Shown: positions 45,133 through 54,307, counted from the first letter of the stretch. The stretch: 64,000 nucleotides of DNA from Bacteroides intestinalis (GCF_902364365.1 NZ_CABJDN010000004.1:390705-454704), one strand, 5' to 3'. Numbers and translations are program-made. The notes: generated from the letters alone by a model not told the origin.

Positions 45133-45665
45133 ACCCGATAGAATTGATTGATGCGTATTATCCGGAAGATAATGAGCGGAAGCATATCTTATTGGTGCAT
45201 AGCCGTCTGGTAGCTGAGAAGGCTCTCTGCATTGCAGACGGCCATCCGGAACTTAACTTGGATAAAGACTTTTTATATGAAGCGGGTATGCTTCATGATA
45301 TTGGTATTTTTCTGACTAATGCTCCGGGTATCTTCTGTTTTGGTGATCAGCCTTATATTTGTCACGGTTATCTGGGAGCTGATTTGATGCGCCGGGAAGG
45401 ATATCCCCGTCATGCGTTGGTATGTGAAAGACATACAGGAGCAGGACTCTCTCTAGACGATATTGTTGCACAAAACTTGCCTGTACCTCATCGGGATATG
45501 CTTCCGGTGAGCATGGAAGAGCAAGTAATTTGCTTTGCCGATAAGTTTTATTCCAAAACTCATTTGGAACGGGAAAAAACGGTAGAGAAGGCTCGGAAAA
45601 GTATCTCTAATTTCGGTAATGCAGGCCTGGAACGTTTTGACCATTGGTGCGAACAGTTCTTGTAG
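45129..45665 (+). CDS. HD-domain phosphohydrolase
   Basis: The 178-aa protein has the HD pattern: His in LLVHSRLVAEKAL, the metal pair His-Asp in MLHDIGIF, a further His in CERHTGAGLSL and Asp in CFADKFYSK. The similar E. coli proteins hydrolyse nucleotides or phosphate esters. It begins in the 4-bp overlap with the GT39 gene and is probably translated with it. The substrate is unknown. Confidence 0.87.
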   Translation: MNPIELIDAYYPEDNERKHILLVHSRLVAEKALCIADGHPELNLDKDFLYEAGMLHDIGIFLTNAPGIFCFGDQPYICHGYLGADLMRREGYPRHALVCERHTGAGLSLDDIVAQNLPVPHRDMLPVSMEEQVICFADKFYSKTHLEREKTVEKARKSISNFGNAGLERFDHWCEQFL

Positions 45666-45710
45666 CATTCTAAATTTCTTTAAAAAGGGAGATTATCCGT
45701 ATAATTTACG

Positions 45711-45718
45711 TACTTTTG
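45711..45718 (+). promoter_or_regulatory. -7 element of the LptD-like gene
   Basis: TACTTTTG, about 24 bp before the earliest possible TTG start at 45742. Confidence 0.6.
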
Positions 45719-45741
45719 CCCCTTCAAGCGGAAACTATTAG

Positions 45742-48522
45742 TTGATTACGCCATTGAAAGCAAATACATTCATATCATTCATACTACTACTAGTCTTACT
45801 CCTGATCCCTGACGAGGCTTTTTCGCAACGTCGGCGTGGAAGGACTGTTCCTACAGGAATCGAACGGACTGATACCTTTAATATAAGAGGTGTGCAAGAG
45901 GGAGATACCCTGTTGAGAGGAGATACACTGCAAAACGATACGATTCAGTTGCAGCCTGCCAAGAAGAAGCAACCGCTGGATGCTCCGGTTATTTATGAAG
46001 CTAATGACTCCATTGTGTTTACGCAAGAAGGTGTGGCCAACTTGTATGGCGACGGCAAAGTGAATTACCAAAATATAGAACTGGCCGCTGAAGTGATAAC
46101 CATGAATATGGATAGCAGTACGGTCTTTGCTCATGGTGTGGAAGATTCGTTAAAGGTGATAAAGGGAAGACCCGTCTTTAAAGATGGAGATACACCTTAT
46201 GAAACAAATACGATACGGTATAATTTTAAAAGTAAGAAAGGACTTATTAGTAATGTAGTCAGCCAGCAGGGTGAGGGGTATGTTACCGGTAATAATGCCA
46301 AGAAGGGTATGAATGATGAGTTGTACATGAAAAGCGGTCGTTATACTACTTGCGACAACCATGATCATCCACACTTTTATATGCAGATGACTTATGCCAA
46401 GGTGCGTCCCAAGAAAAATGTTGTGACAGGACCTGCATATCTGGTAATTGAAGATGTCCCGTTGCCTCTTGCCGTTCCCTTTTTCTTTTTTCCTTTTTCC
46501 AGCAGCTATTCGTCCGGTTTCATAATGCCAAGTTATATGGACGACTCCGCTCGTGGCTTTGGTCTGACGGATGGTGGTTACTACTTTGCCATTAGTGATA
46601 AGATGGACTTAAAGTTAAGGGGTGATATTTTCACGAAAGGTTCATGGGCGCTGAATGCAGAGACTAATTACAATGTCCGTTATAAATTCTCGGGTCTGTT
46701 TCAGGCCAGTTATCAGGTGACCAAGACGGGTGATAAGGGCTTGGAAGACTATATGGTGGCAAAAGACTTTAAAGTTGTATGGTCGCACCGCCAGGATCCG
46801 AAGGCTAATCCTAACTCTTCATTCTCGGCCAGTGTGAACTTCTCTTCCAGTAGTTACGAGCGCACCAATATCGGTAATATGTATAACTCGCAGGCTATGA
46901 CACAAAATACTAAAACATCCAGTGTCAGCTATTCGCGTAACTTCCCCGATCAGAAACTTTCTATAGCAGCTACCGGTAATATTGCACAGAATATGAAAGA
47001 CTCATCTATTGCTGTGACTTTGCCGGACTTGAACATTACTCTGAGTACCATTTTCCCTTTTAAACGGAAGAATGCAGTAGGAAATGAGAAGTGGTATGAG
47101 AAGATCTCTGTTCGTTATAGCGGACGTCTTTCTAACAGTATTACTACAAAAGATAATCTTCTGTTCAAGTCTAATCTGATCAAGGACTGGAAGAATGGTA
47201 TGAAACATGAGATACCTGTCAGTGCAACATTTACGTTATTCAAATACTTTAATGTAACCCCGTCTGTTAGCTATACGGAGCGTTGGTACACCCGTAAGGT
47301 TATGAAGGACTGGGATCCGAATTCAGGTACCAGTGGGCAGGTTGTGAATACTGATACTGTCTACGGCTTCCACCGCGTATATAATTATAGTGCGAGCCTG
47401 GGTGTCAATACAAAGATTTATGGTATGTATAAGCCTTTGTTCATGAAGAAGAAAGAGATACAGATTCGTCATGTCATCACTCCTTCTATCAGCATCAGTG
47501 CATCGCCAGACTTTGGCTCTTCCCGTTATGGCTACTATGATACTTATCTTAAGCCCAATGCTGACGGAACACAGGATACCGTTGTTTACTCTCCGTATGC
47601 CGATCAGATGTTTGGTGTGCCGGGACAAGGTAGGTCGGGAAATATTTCATTCCAGATTTCCAATAACCTGGAAATGAAATATAGGGATAAGAACGACTCT
47701 ATACGTAAGGTGAGTTTGATTGATGAATTGGGTGCCAGCATTTCATACAATACGGCTGCTCAGGTACGCCCATGGAGTAATCTTACCCTGAATTTGCGTT
47801 TGAAATTGAGCAAGAGCTATACCTTCAGTATGAGTTCAGTCTTTGCTACCTATGCTTACGATTTTGATAAGAATGGTAATGTAATAACAAGTAATCGTAC
47901 GGAATGGTCTTATGGGCGTTTCGGACGTTTCCAGGGATACGGAACTTCTTTCAGTTACACGCTTAATAATGACACGTGGAAGAAATGGAAAGCATTCTTT
48001 ACCGGAGAAAAAGCGGATGATGATGGCAAGGGAAATGGACAGACTGATACGGATAGTGAAGGTGACGAAACTGATGATTCTGAGTCAGGTGCTCCTACTA
48101 AGCGAAAGAAAGAAAAAGCTACTGTAGATAGTGATGGCTATCAGGAGTTTAAGATGCCTTGGTCCATAAATCTGAGTACAGGTTTTAATATTACGGAAGA
48201 TAACACAAAGCCTATCAATAGAGAGAGTATGCGCTATCCGTATAAATTTAGCCTGAATGCCCTCAATATCAATGGTAATATAAAAATCTCAAATAAATGG
48301 GCTGTCAGCTTCAACTCTGGTTATGATTTTAATGTTAAGAAGATTGTGCAAACCTCTTTCAATATAACGCGTGACTTGCACTGTTTCAGTATGTCTGCAA
48401 GCCTTTCTCCTTTTGGCACATGGAAGTATTATAGTTTTGTGATTCGCGCGAATGCGAGCATTCTACAAGACTTGAAATATGACAAAAAGAGTCAGACTCA
48501 GACGAATATCAAGTGGTACTAA
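45742..48522 (+). CDS. LptD-like outer-membrane LPS assembly protein, TTG start
   Basis: The 926-aa protein has a signal peptide (about 1-28, ending EAFSQ), an OstA-type N-terminal domain (about 75-205: DAPVIYEANDSIVFTQEGVANLYGDGKV) and a long beta-barrel (about 230-926), with FFFFPFSSSYSSGFIMPSY and an ending IKWY whose aromatic is at the C-terminus. LptD places LPS into the outer leaflet. No ATG is available near the start: TTG at 45742 or TTG at 45754 (MKANTFISFILLL) are the candidates, and the second gives a more classical signal peptide. An acidic low-complexity segment lies at about 755-795. Family: LptD_2 type of Bacteroidetes. Confidence 0.88.
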   Translation: MITPLKANTFISFILLLVLLLIPDEAFSQRRRGRTVPTGIERTDTFNIRGVQEGDTLLRGDTLQNDTIQLQPAKKKQPLDAPVIYEANDSIVFTQEGVANLYGDGKVNYQNIELAAEVITMNMDSSTVFAHGVEDSLKVIKGRPVFKDGDTPYETNTIRYNFKSKKGLISNVVSQQGEGYVTGNNAKKGMNDELYMKSGRYTTCDNHDHPHFYMQMTYAKVRPKKNVVTGPAYLVIEDVPLPLAVPFFFFPFSSSYSSGFIMPSYMDDSARGFGLTDGGYYFAISDKMDLKLRGDIFTKGSWALNAETNYNVRYKFSGLFQASYQVTKTGDKGLEDYMVAKDFKVVWSHRQDPKANPNSSFSASVNFSSSSYERTNIGNMYNSQAMTQNTKTSSVSYSRNFPDQKLSIAATGNIAQNMKDSSIAVTLPDLNITLSTIFPFKRKNAVGNEKWYEKISVRYSGRLSNSITTKDNLLFKSNLIKDWKNGMKHEIPVSATFTLFKYFNVTPSVSYTERWYTRKVMKDWDPNSGTSGQVVNTDTVYGFHRVYNYSASLGVNTKIYGMYKPLFMKKKEIQIRHVITPSISISASPDFGSSRYGYYDTYLKPNADGTQDTVVYSPYADQMFGVPGQGRSGNISFQISNNLEMKYRDKNDSIRKVSLIDELGASISYNTAAQVRPWSNLTLNLRLKLSKSYTFSMSSVFATYAYDFDKNGNVITSNRTEWSYGRFGRFQGYGTSFSYTLNNDTWKKWKAFFTGEKADDDGKGNGQTDTDSEGDETDDSESGAPTKRKKEKATVDSDGYQEFKMPWSINLSTGFNITEDNTKPINRESMRYPYKFSLNALNINGNIKISNKWAVSFNSGYDFNVKKIVQTSFNITRDLHCFSMSASLSPFGTWKYYSFVIRANASILQDLKYDKKSQTQTNIKWY

Positions 48523-48541
48523 GAGAGTTTAAAATTCTTTC

Positions 48542-49204
48542 TTACCATGTAATTTCCTGTTCCCCATGTTCCTTTAAGTAAGCGTTTGTTCTGCTGAAAT
48601 GCTTGTTTCCAAAGAAACCATTGTAGGCTGATAGAGGAGAGGGGTGTGCAGAGGTCAGTACCAAGTGCTTGCTACGATCAATAAATGCACCTTTACGTTG
48701 CGCATATGATCCCCAGAGAATAAAAACAAGGTGTTCCCGTTGTTCGGCAAGAACGCGTATGGCTGCATCGGTGAAGGTTTCCCAGCCGCGGTTTTGGTGA
48801 GAACCTGCCTGATGGGCGCGAACGGTCAGTGTAGCATTAAGAAGTAGAACTCCCTGCTCGGCCCAGCGGGTCAGATTACCTGTGTTGGGCGCATCGGTGC
48901 CGATATCATCCTTAATTTCTTTGAATATATTAATCAGCGAAGGGGGAAAACGAACCCCGTCATTGACGGAAAAACATAGTCCATGAGCCTGTCCGGGACC
49001 ATGATAAGGATCCTGACCGATAATGACTACTTTCACTTTGTCGAATGGGCAAAGATTGAAAGCATTGAATATCAACTTTCCCGGAGGATATATCGGATAC
49101 TGACTATATTCTTCCCGTACAAAATTAGTTAGTGTACGGAAATAATCTTTTTCGAATTCCGGTTCCAAACGTGCTTTCCAACTTTCTTCTATTTGAACAT
49201 TCAT
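48542..49204 (-). CDS. ung: Uracil-DNA glycosylase
   Basis: The 220-aa enzyme removes uracil from DNA. It has the water-activating motif GQDPYHGPGQAHGLCFSV (catalytic Asp65) and HPSPLSAYNGF (His187). It is preceded by a terminator for asnA, so it has its own transcript. Confidence 0.98.
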   Translation of the reverse strand: MNVQIEESWKARLEPEFEKDYFRTLTNFVREEYSQYPIYPPGKLIFNAFNLCPFDKVKVVIIGQDPYHGPGQAHGLCFSVNDGVRFPPSLINIFKEIKDDIGTDAPNTGNLTRWAEQGVLLLNATLTVRAHQAGSHQNRGWETFTDAAIRVLAEQREHLVFILWGSYAQRKGAFIDRSKHLVLTSAHPSPLSAYNGFFGNKHFSRTNAYLKEHGEQEITW

Positions 49205-49300
49205 AATTTTGTGTGTTAAAAGTTTCGGATGCTAAGATACTATTTTTATCCGGTTCCGATGACAGGACATTGTTTTTATTTCTTTGAGTGTATGATAAAC

Positions 49301-49335
49301 AAAAAGGCAGAAATCAAAAGATTTCTGCCTTTTTC
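49301..49335. terminator. Terminator between asnA and ung
   Basis: AAAAAGGCAGAAATC and GATTTCTGCCTTTTT form a perfect 15-bp stem with an AAAA loop. It lies 17 bp after the asnA stop codon and can act in both directions. Confidence 0.93.
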
Positions 49336-49351
49336 TGTTATTCAGGGGATA

Positions 49352-50389
49352 TTAAATCAGATAGATATTATGTTCCTTACATTCTTGACGCATATCTTCC
49401 GGCCAGATACTGGCTTGAATTTCACCGATATGTGCTTTGCGAAGATAGAACATACAAAGGCGTGATTGTCCTATACCGCCACCTATAGACAGAGGTAATG
49501 TATCACTCATCAAACGCTTGTGGAAGTAAAGTTCCAGGCGTTTCTCTTCTCCTTCCTGTTTTAACTGGCGTTGTAAGGCTTCCTTGTCTACACGGATACC
49601 CATGGATGAGAGCTCGATACTGCGTTGGAGTACATCATCCCACAGTAAAAGGTCACCATTCAGTCCGGGGAGGCCATTCAGACCTTCTGAAGTATAGTCA
49701 TCGTAGTCAGGGGCACGTCCGTCGTGCTTCTCTCCGTCACTCAACTTACAACCGATACCGATAATGAATACCGCGCCATACTTTTTTGTAATGGCATGTT
49801 CGCGGCATTTAGGTTCCAGGTCCGGATAGAGTTGGCGCAATTCTTCAGCGTGAATGAAGTGCAGCTTTTGAGGCAGGCAAGGCTTGATTTCTGGATACAT
49901 CTCATACACCATATATTCTGTGCGGATCATGGCGGCATAAATGCGGGTTACTATTTCTTTTAGGAAATCCACATTCCGGTTCTCAGCAGTGATAACACGT
50001 TCCCAGTCCCATTGGTCTACATAGAGTGAATGTAAGTTTCCCAGTTCTTCATCTGAGCGTATAGCATTCATATCCGTATAGATGCCATATCCGGGTTCAA
50101 TATTATAGTCTGCCAATGTCAGTCGTTTCCATTTGGCAAGTGAATGTACAACTTCAGCTTGTGCGTCTCCCAGATCTTTGATAGGGAATGATACGGCACG
50201 TTCCACTCCGTTCAGATCATCATTGATACCCATTCCTTTTAATACAAAAAGCGGGGCGGTGACGCGGCGCAAACGTAATTCCGATGAAAGGTTCAACTGA
50301 AAGAACTCTTTAATCTGTTTGATTCCTAATTCTGTTTGTTTTAAGTCCAATAAGGGTTTGTACCCTTCTGGTTTTATTAGATAACTCAT
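49352..50389 (-). CDS. asnA: Aspartate-ammonia ligase
   Basis: The 345-aa enzyme makes asparagine from aspartate, ammonia and ATP. It resembles class II tRNA synthetases: YLIKPEGYKPLLDLKQTELGIKQIK at the N-terminus, and a motif-3 block GGIGQSRLCMFYLRKAHIGEIQ at the C-terminus. The length is that of the AsnA family. Confidence 0.97.
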   Translation of the reverse strand: MSYLIKPEGYKPLLDLKQTELGIKQIKEFFQLNLSSELRLRRVTAPLFVLKGMGINDDLNGVERAVSFPIKDLGDAQAEVVHSLAKWKRLTLADYNIEPGYGIYTDMNAIRSDEELGNLHSLYVDQWDWERVITAENRNVDFLKEIVTRIYAAMIRTEYMVYEMYPEIKPCLPQKLHFIHAEELRQLYPDLEPKCREHAITKKYGAVFIIGIGCKLSDGEKHDGRAPDYDDYTSEGLNGLPGLNGDLLLWDDVLQRSIELSSMGIRVDKEALQRQLKQEGEEKRLELYFHKRLMSDTLPLSIGGGIGQSRLCMFYLRKAHIGEIQASIWPEDMRQECKEHNIYLI

Positions 50390-50572
50390 AAGTGTATACT
50401 ATGTTTTTGTCCGGCAAATATAGGTATAATATTTATATTTGCATCGATTTTGGGCGAATTTGTTATCAAATTGTTTCTTGTTAACTACTTGTTGCTCTCA
50501 AAATAACATTCTTATTTTGAAGTCTTTGCAGTAAAAAAAGATAAATCATTAGGAATATGCCCGGATTTTTTA

Positions 50573-50580
50573 TACTTTTG
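50573..50580 (+). promoter_or_regulatory. -7 element of the tRNA-Arg gene
   Basis: TACTTTTG ends 13 bp before the tRNA 5' end. Confidence 0.65.
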
Positions 50581-50593
50581 CCCCCGCATTTGA

Positions 50594-50666
50594 GGCCTGG
50601 TAGCTTAGTGAATAGAGCGTCAGATTCCGGTTCTGAAGGTCGTGGGTTTGAGTCCCACCCGGGTCA
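50594..50666 (+). tRNA. tRNA-Arg, anticodon CCG
   Basis: The 73-nt sequence folds as a cloverleaf: acceptor 50594-50600 with 50659-50665 (two G-U pairs), D arm with GCTT/GAGC, anticodon stem TCAGA/TCTGA with loop TTCCGGT (anticodon CCG, decoding CGG) and T arm GTGGG/CCCAC. The discriminator is A and CCA is not encoded. Confidence 0.95.
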
Positions 50667-50667
50667 C

Positions 50668-50717
50668 TATATAAGAAAGAGGAGATACTGTTTAAAGTAT
50701 CCCCTCTTTCTTATATA
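50668..50717. terminator. Terminator of the tRNA gene
   Basis: The arms TATATAAGAAAGAGG and CCTCTTTCTTATATA pair with an inner ATAC/GTAT stem. The stop of the truncated UpxY gene is just to the right, so this hairpin also ends that gene. Confidence 0.85.
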
Positions 50718-50722
50718 GCATG

Positions 50723-51010
50723 TTAATCTGCCATTTTTATCATTTCCAATGGAAGTATTGAGTATGCCACTCTCAGTGTCTTTATTTCCGAATCGGTGGC
50801 ATAAATGAATACGCACCTGTTGATAGTTGGAATCTGTATTTTTCTTATCTTCTCCTTCCATTTATATTGTACATAAGTGGTAGGGAGATAGGTTATGATG
50901 TCTTTGTTATTCAGACTCTCCCTTATTTTTCTTTCTTTCCGGGGTGATGTTAGTACGATGTACCAGTTCCGCGTTTCGTTGAGATGTTCTTTTATGTCTT
51001 GAAGTGTCAT
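50723..51010 (-). CDS. Truncated UpxY/NusG-type antiterminator (NGN domain only)
   Basis: The 95-aa protein has the NGN pattern NWYIVLTSPRKERKIRESLNNKDIITYLPTTYVQY, then IPTINRCVFIYATDSEIKTLRVAYS, as in UpxY proteins that let RNA polymerase read through capsular polysaccharide operons. Normal UpxY proteins are about 170-180 aa and have a C-terminal KOW domain; here the protein ends after the NGN. It is 2 bp after the membrane protein gene and lies against the tRNA terminator, which may mark a deletion junction. No capsule genes are seen. It may be a remnant or a regulator of reduced size. Confidence 0.75.
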   Translation of the reverse strand: MTLQDIKEHLNETRNWYIVLTSPRKERKIRESLNNKDIITYLPTTYVQYKWKEKIRKIQIPTINRCVFIYATDSEIKTLRVAYSILPLEMIKMAD

Positions 51011-51012
51011 GA

Positions 51013-51606
51013 TTAGTAAGTTTGCTTAATTATGAAATCGAAGGTTGTAAAGAATTGAGGTTTGTTAGCAATAGCTATAGGAAGAATTATACTGACCGTT
51101 ATCTTATTACCTTTTCGGATATCTTTTGGGTTATATATCTTTTTATTTTTTGTACCTTCTATCAGAATGCTTGCTGTACAGGTTTCACTAATTTCACCAT
51201 TACCATTTATTATCTCTTTTGAAGGAGAAGAGTCTGATATCGGGTAAAGTAATAAACCTGAGGCGCGTCCGTTGATGATGAATTGTGCATTATTCCAATT
51301 GACTTGTGCAGTTTCAGATGAATTATTCCGGATAACTATTTTCCAGAAATTCTCATTAGGAATGAACTCATAGGTGAGATTTCCGTTTATACATTCCAGT
51401 TTACCTTGTTGGTTTTCATGCCATTTGAAGCTTATGCAACAGTCTTTGTCTACATATTGGGCCTGCATAGTGGCTGGTAAAGTCCAAAAAAGCAAAAGTA
51501 GGAAACTGTGCTGTTTTTTGTATTTGCGATAGTCATTGTATATCCATAATAAAATTATCAAAATACAGATAGGAATGGCTATAAGTATAAGGATCAATAA
51601 CGTCAT
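51013..51606 (-). CDS. Membrane protein of unknown function with two N-terminal hydrophobic segments
   Basis: The 197-aa protein has one hydrophobic segment at about 1-22 (MTLLILILIAIPICILIILL), a basic linker (YRKYKKQ) and a second segment (about 34-46, FLLLLFWTLPATMQAQ), which looks like a normal signal peptide with a cleavage site at MQAQ. A beta-rich domain follows (about 50-195). So the N-terminus is unusual. I do not recognise the family. The start at 51606 is chosen because a promoter (51636-51667) lies upstream and rules out the longer frame. It precedes the truncated UpxY gene by 2 bp. Confidence 0.7.
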   Translation of the reverse strand: MTLLILILIAIPICILIILLWIYNDYRKYKKQHSFLLLLFWTLPATMQAQYVDKDCCISFKWHENQQGKLECINGNLTYEFIPNENFWKIVIRNNSSETAQVNWNNAQFIINGRASGLLLYPISDSSPSKEIINGNGEISETCTASILIEGTKNKKIYNPKDIRKGNKITVSIILPIAIANKPQFFTTFDFIIKQTY

Positions 51607-51635
51607 AGCTGTTAAATGTTTATATGATTTTGTGA

Positions 51636-51667
51636 CAAAAGTATCAAAATATATCTGTTTAAACAAA
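51636..51667 (-). promoter_or_regulatory. Bacteroides promoter of the 51-kb gene pair
   Basis: Read leftward: TTTG (51664-51667), 20 bp, TACTTTTG (51636-51643). It controls the membrane protein and truncated UpxY genes. Confidence 0.75.
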
Positions 51668-51755
51668 CAATTTATGAATAAAATAGAATGCGTAAACAGA
51701 TGAAATATTGTTTTTCGTCCTTTAGGTCTAAATTATAAATCGTACCTTCATTAAA

Positions 51756-52100
51756 ATGGAAAAGCCCAATATATACATAGGTGAAATTATAAAAAATGTC
51801 ATGGTTGAAAAACAAGTGACGAAGGCGGAACTTGCAAGAAGACTGCAAGTTAAGCCTCAAAGTGTTGATTATATGTTGACACGAAAAAGCATTGATACAG
51901 ATACTCTCTATAACGTGTCAAAGGCTTTGGATTATGATTTTGCCCTGTTATATTCTATTAGTAAGGAACAGATAAATTGTGATAAAAAAGACGAAGCCTA
52001 CAAATTGTCGACTGCTAAGGTTCTGATAGAGCTGGAATTAAAGCCGGAGGAAATCATAAAATTAAACTTGAAGAAAAAAATAGCAGAACTACTAAAATGA
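51756..52100 (+). CDS. XRE-type helix-turn-helix regulator
   Basis: The 114-aa protein has a Cro/C1-type HTH (about 8-62) with KNVMVEKQVTKAELARRLQVKPQSVDYMLTRKSIDTDTLYNVSKALDYDF and a short charged C-terminal helix (about 75-114). It is divergent from the membrane protein gene and may control it, like many two-gene phage or defence-linked regulator pairs. No phage genes are next to it. Target unknown. Confidence 0.85.
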   Translation: MEKPNIYIGEIIKNVMVEKQVTKAELARRLQVKPQSVDYMLTRKSIDTDTLYNVSKALDYDFALLYSISKEQINCDKKDEAYKLSTAKVLIELELKPEEIIKLNLKKKIAELLK

Positions 52101-52121
52101 TTTTCTTTTTCTCCAAAAATA

Positions 52122-52868
52122 TCAAAGTGTCCGGTTTATTTGTCCGAACGCTTCACGTAATTTCTCCCAATTCTCACAAAATGCCTGCATAGACGGGAAT
52201 AGTACATTTGCTCCCGCATCTAATAATACTTGGCCATCGATAGGACCTGTGTTGACGGCTACAGTGAATATACCTGCGGCTACACCAGCTTGTACTCCCA
52301 TAGGTGCATTTTCCACCACGATAGCTTCATTGGGTTTCACTTTCCCTTTCTGCAGGGCCATCAGATAGGGTTCCGGATGCGGCTTGCCATATTTTACATC
52401 AAAGGCGGTTACCATCAATTCACGGTGAAACATGCCAGGGAAGTTGTGTGACAGCCGATCTAACAATGAATGTTGTCCGGAACCGGTAACTACCATAGGA
52501 ACCAGTCCGTCTGCTTTTATTTTTTGCAGTACTTCCCATGCGCCGGGCATACGTTCCGGTTCGGGATTACTGTTGAACTCAGCACTCTTTTCTGCATATA
52601 TACTCTTTATCATTTCAGGGGTGGCATCTTTACCGTATTGCCGCTGATAAACGATATTTATGGTAGCAGCTCCGGTTCTCCCCTCATGCAGATAAGCTTC
52701 TTCACGGCTCAGATGGAGGCCATGGCGTTCCATAACCTTATGCCAGGCATCGGCATGGTAAGGCATAGAGTTGAACAATACACCGTCCATATCAAAAAGG
52801 ACAGATTTCAATTGAATTTGTGAGTACCCGCTGGATTGCAGATAACGGGCGATAGCTTCTTGAAACAT
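52122..52868 (-). CDS. HAD superfamily phosphatase/phosphoglucomutase-like
   Basis: The 248-aa protein has the HAD motifs: I LFDMDGVLFNS (nucleophile Asp in DMDGV), II VVTGSG, III with K in KYGKPHPEPY, IV VENAPMGVQAG. The cap domain after motif I (PYHADAWHKVMERHGL) fits the beta-phosphoglucomutase or sugar-phosphatase group. The start at 52868 (MFQEAIARYL) is chosen because a -7 element lies at 52891-52898. It is downstream of pgi but separated from it by a terminator. Substrate unknown. Confidence 0.88.
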   Translation of the reverse strand: MFQEAIARYLQSSGYSQIQLKSVLFDMDGVLFNSMPYHADAWHKVMERHGLHLSREEAYLHEGRTGAATINIVYQRQYGKDATPEMIKSIYAEKSAEFNSNPEPERMPGAWEVLQKIKADGLVPMVVTGSGQHSLLDRLSHNFPGMFHRELMVTAFDVKYGKPHPEPYLMALQKGKVKPNEAIVVENAPMGVQAGVAAGIFTVAVNTGPIDGQVLLDAGANVLFPSMQAFCENWEKLREAFGQINRTL

Positions 52869-52890
52869 AATACCTATTGTTTTGTGGCTG

Positions 52891-52898
52891 CAAAGATA
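52891..52898 (-). promoter_or_regulatory. -7 element of the HAD gene
   Basis: Read leftward it is TATCTTTG, 22 bp before the start at 52868. Confidence 0.6.
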
Positions 52899-52901
52899 CA
52901 A

Positions 52902-52944
52902 TAAAAAAACGAGGTGCGAATGAGTTTAATCATTCATACCTCGT
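52902..52944 (-). terminator. Terminator of pgi
   Basis: ACGAGGT-CGAATGA and TCATTC-TACCTCGT pair over about 15 bp with two mismatches, followed leftward by a run of T, about 25 bp after the pgi stop. Confidence 0.8.
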
Positions 52945-52969
52945 CTATCTGTGTTTAACTTACTTCTCT

Positions 52970-54307
52970 TTAGAGTCTTGCTTGGATAGCTTTTGACTCT
53001 TCTTCGTATCCAGGCTTATTCAGCAGAGCAAACATATTCTTCTTGTATGCTTCTACGCCCGGTTGGTTGAATGGATTAACGCCCAGCAGATAACCGCTGA
53101 TGCCACAACCGATTTCAAAGAAATAAAGCAACTGACCGATGTTATATTCGTCCAGTTTCTCGATAATGATGCGCATATTAGGCACACCACCGTCTACGTG
53201 AGCCAACTGAGTACCCAGTTCGGCCATCTTGTTTACTTCGTCCACACGTTTACCTGCCAGGAAGTTCAGACCGTCCAGGTTTGCTTCATCAGAAGGTACT
53301 TCCAGTTTGTGGTCTACTTTCTCTACAGAGATTACAGTTTCAAAGATAGTGCGTTCGCCTTCCTGAATCCATTGTCCCATAGAGTGCAGGTCGGTAGAGA
53401 AGTCTACAGCAGCCGGGAAAATACCTTTGTTTTCCTTACCTTCCGACTCTCCGTAAAGTTGTTTCCACCATTCGCTTACATAGTGCAGCTTCGGGCAGAA
53501 GTTCACAAGAATTTCAATCTTCTTGCCATTCTTGTACAACTCGTTACGAGTAGCAGCATATTGTGCAGCCAAGTTCTCTGCAAACGGAACATTTACTCCG
53601 CAAGCCTTTTCCATATCCGCAGCACCGGCGACCAATTTTTCGATATCGAAGCCAGCTATTGCAATCGGCAATAAACCTACCGGAGTCAGTACGGAGAAAC
53701 GTCCTCCTACGTTATCGGGGATGATGAATGATTTGTAACCTTCTTTATCGGCTGTAATGCGGGCAGCGCCTTTCTTTGCATCCGTGATGGCAACGATTAC
53801 TTTCTTAGCCATATCCTTACCGCGTTGGTCTTCGCATTGCTTTTTCAGCAGGCGGAAAGCAAGAGCAGTTTCGGTAGTAGTACCTGATTTGGAGATATTG
53901 ATGACACCGAATTTCTTGTCTTTCAGGAATTCAGTCAGTTCATACAAATAATCTTCGCTGATATTGTGTCCTGCATAGATCATGACAGGCGCATTTTTCT
54001 TTTCCTGTAACCAGGTGAAACTGTTTGATAAAGCCTCGATAACTGCACGTGCGCCGAGGTAGCTTCCGCCGATACCGGCAACGATTACTACATCGCAATT
54101 GTCGCGCATAACCTGTGCAGTAGCTTTCAGGTCGGCCAGATGATCTTGACTGATAGATGAAGGGAGGTGCAACCAGCCCAGGAAGTCATTTCCTTTTCCG
54201 GTACCGTTTTCCAATGCTTCCTGCGCAGCCTTTACCTGAGCTTCGTAAGCAGCAACAGATGCTTTGGAGATAAATCCAAAAGTCTTTTCGATGTTCAAAC
54301 TAATCAT
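52970..54307 (-). CDS. pgi: Glucose-6-phosphate isomerase
   Basis: The 445-aa enzyme interconverts glucose-6-phosphate and fructose-6-phosphate. [52 protein letters not shown] and the C-terminal region with [12 protein letters not shown] are the PGI blocks. The size is that of the short bacterial type. It follows gpsA on the same strand after about 110 bp. Confidence 0.97.
   Translation of the reverse strand: MISLNIEKTFGFISKASVAAYEAQVKAAQEALENGTGKGNDFLGWLHLPSSISQDHLADLKATAQVMRDNCDVVIVAGIGGSYLGARAVIEALSNSFTWLQEKKNAPVMIYAGHNISEDYLYELTEFLKDKKFGVINISKSGTTTETALAFRLLKKQCEDQRGKDMAKKVIVAITDAKKGAARITADKEGYKSFIIPDNVGGRFSVLTPVGLLPIAIAGFDIEKLVAGAADMEKACGVNVPFAENLAAQYAATRNELYKNGKKIEILVNFCPKLHYVSEWWKQLYGESEGKENKGIFPAAVDFSTDLHSMGQWIQEGERTIFETVISVEKVDHKLEVPSDEANLDGLNFLAGKRVDEVNKMAELGTQLAHVDGGVPNMRIIIEKLDEYNIGQLLYFFEIGCGISGYLLGVNPFNQPGVEAYKKNMFALLNKPGYEEESKAIQARL

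Noticed and set aside
50723..51010. Housekeeping NusG
   Set aside because: It lacks the KOW domain, is not beside secE/rplK, and its sequence is of the UpxY type.
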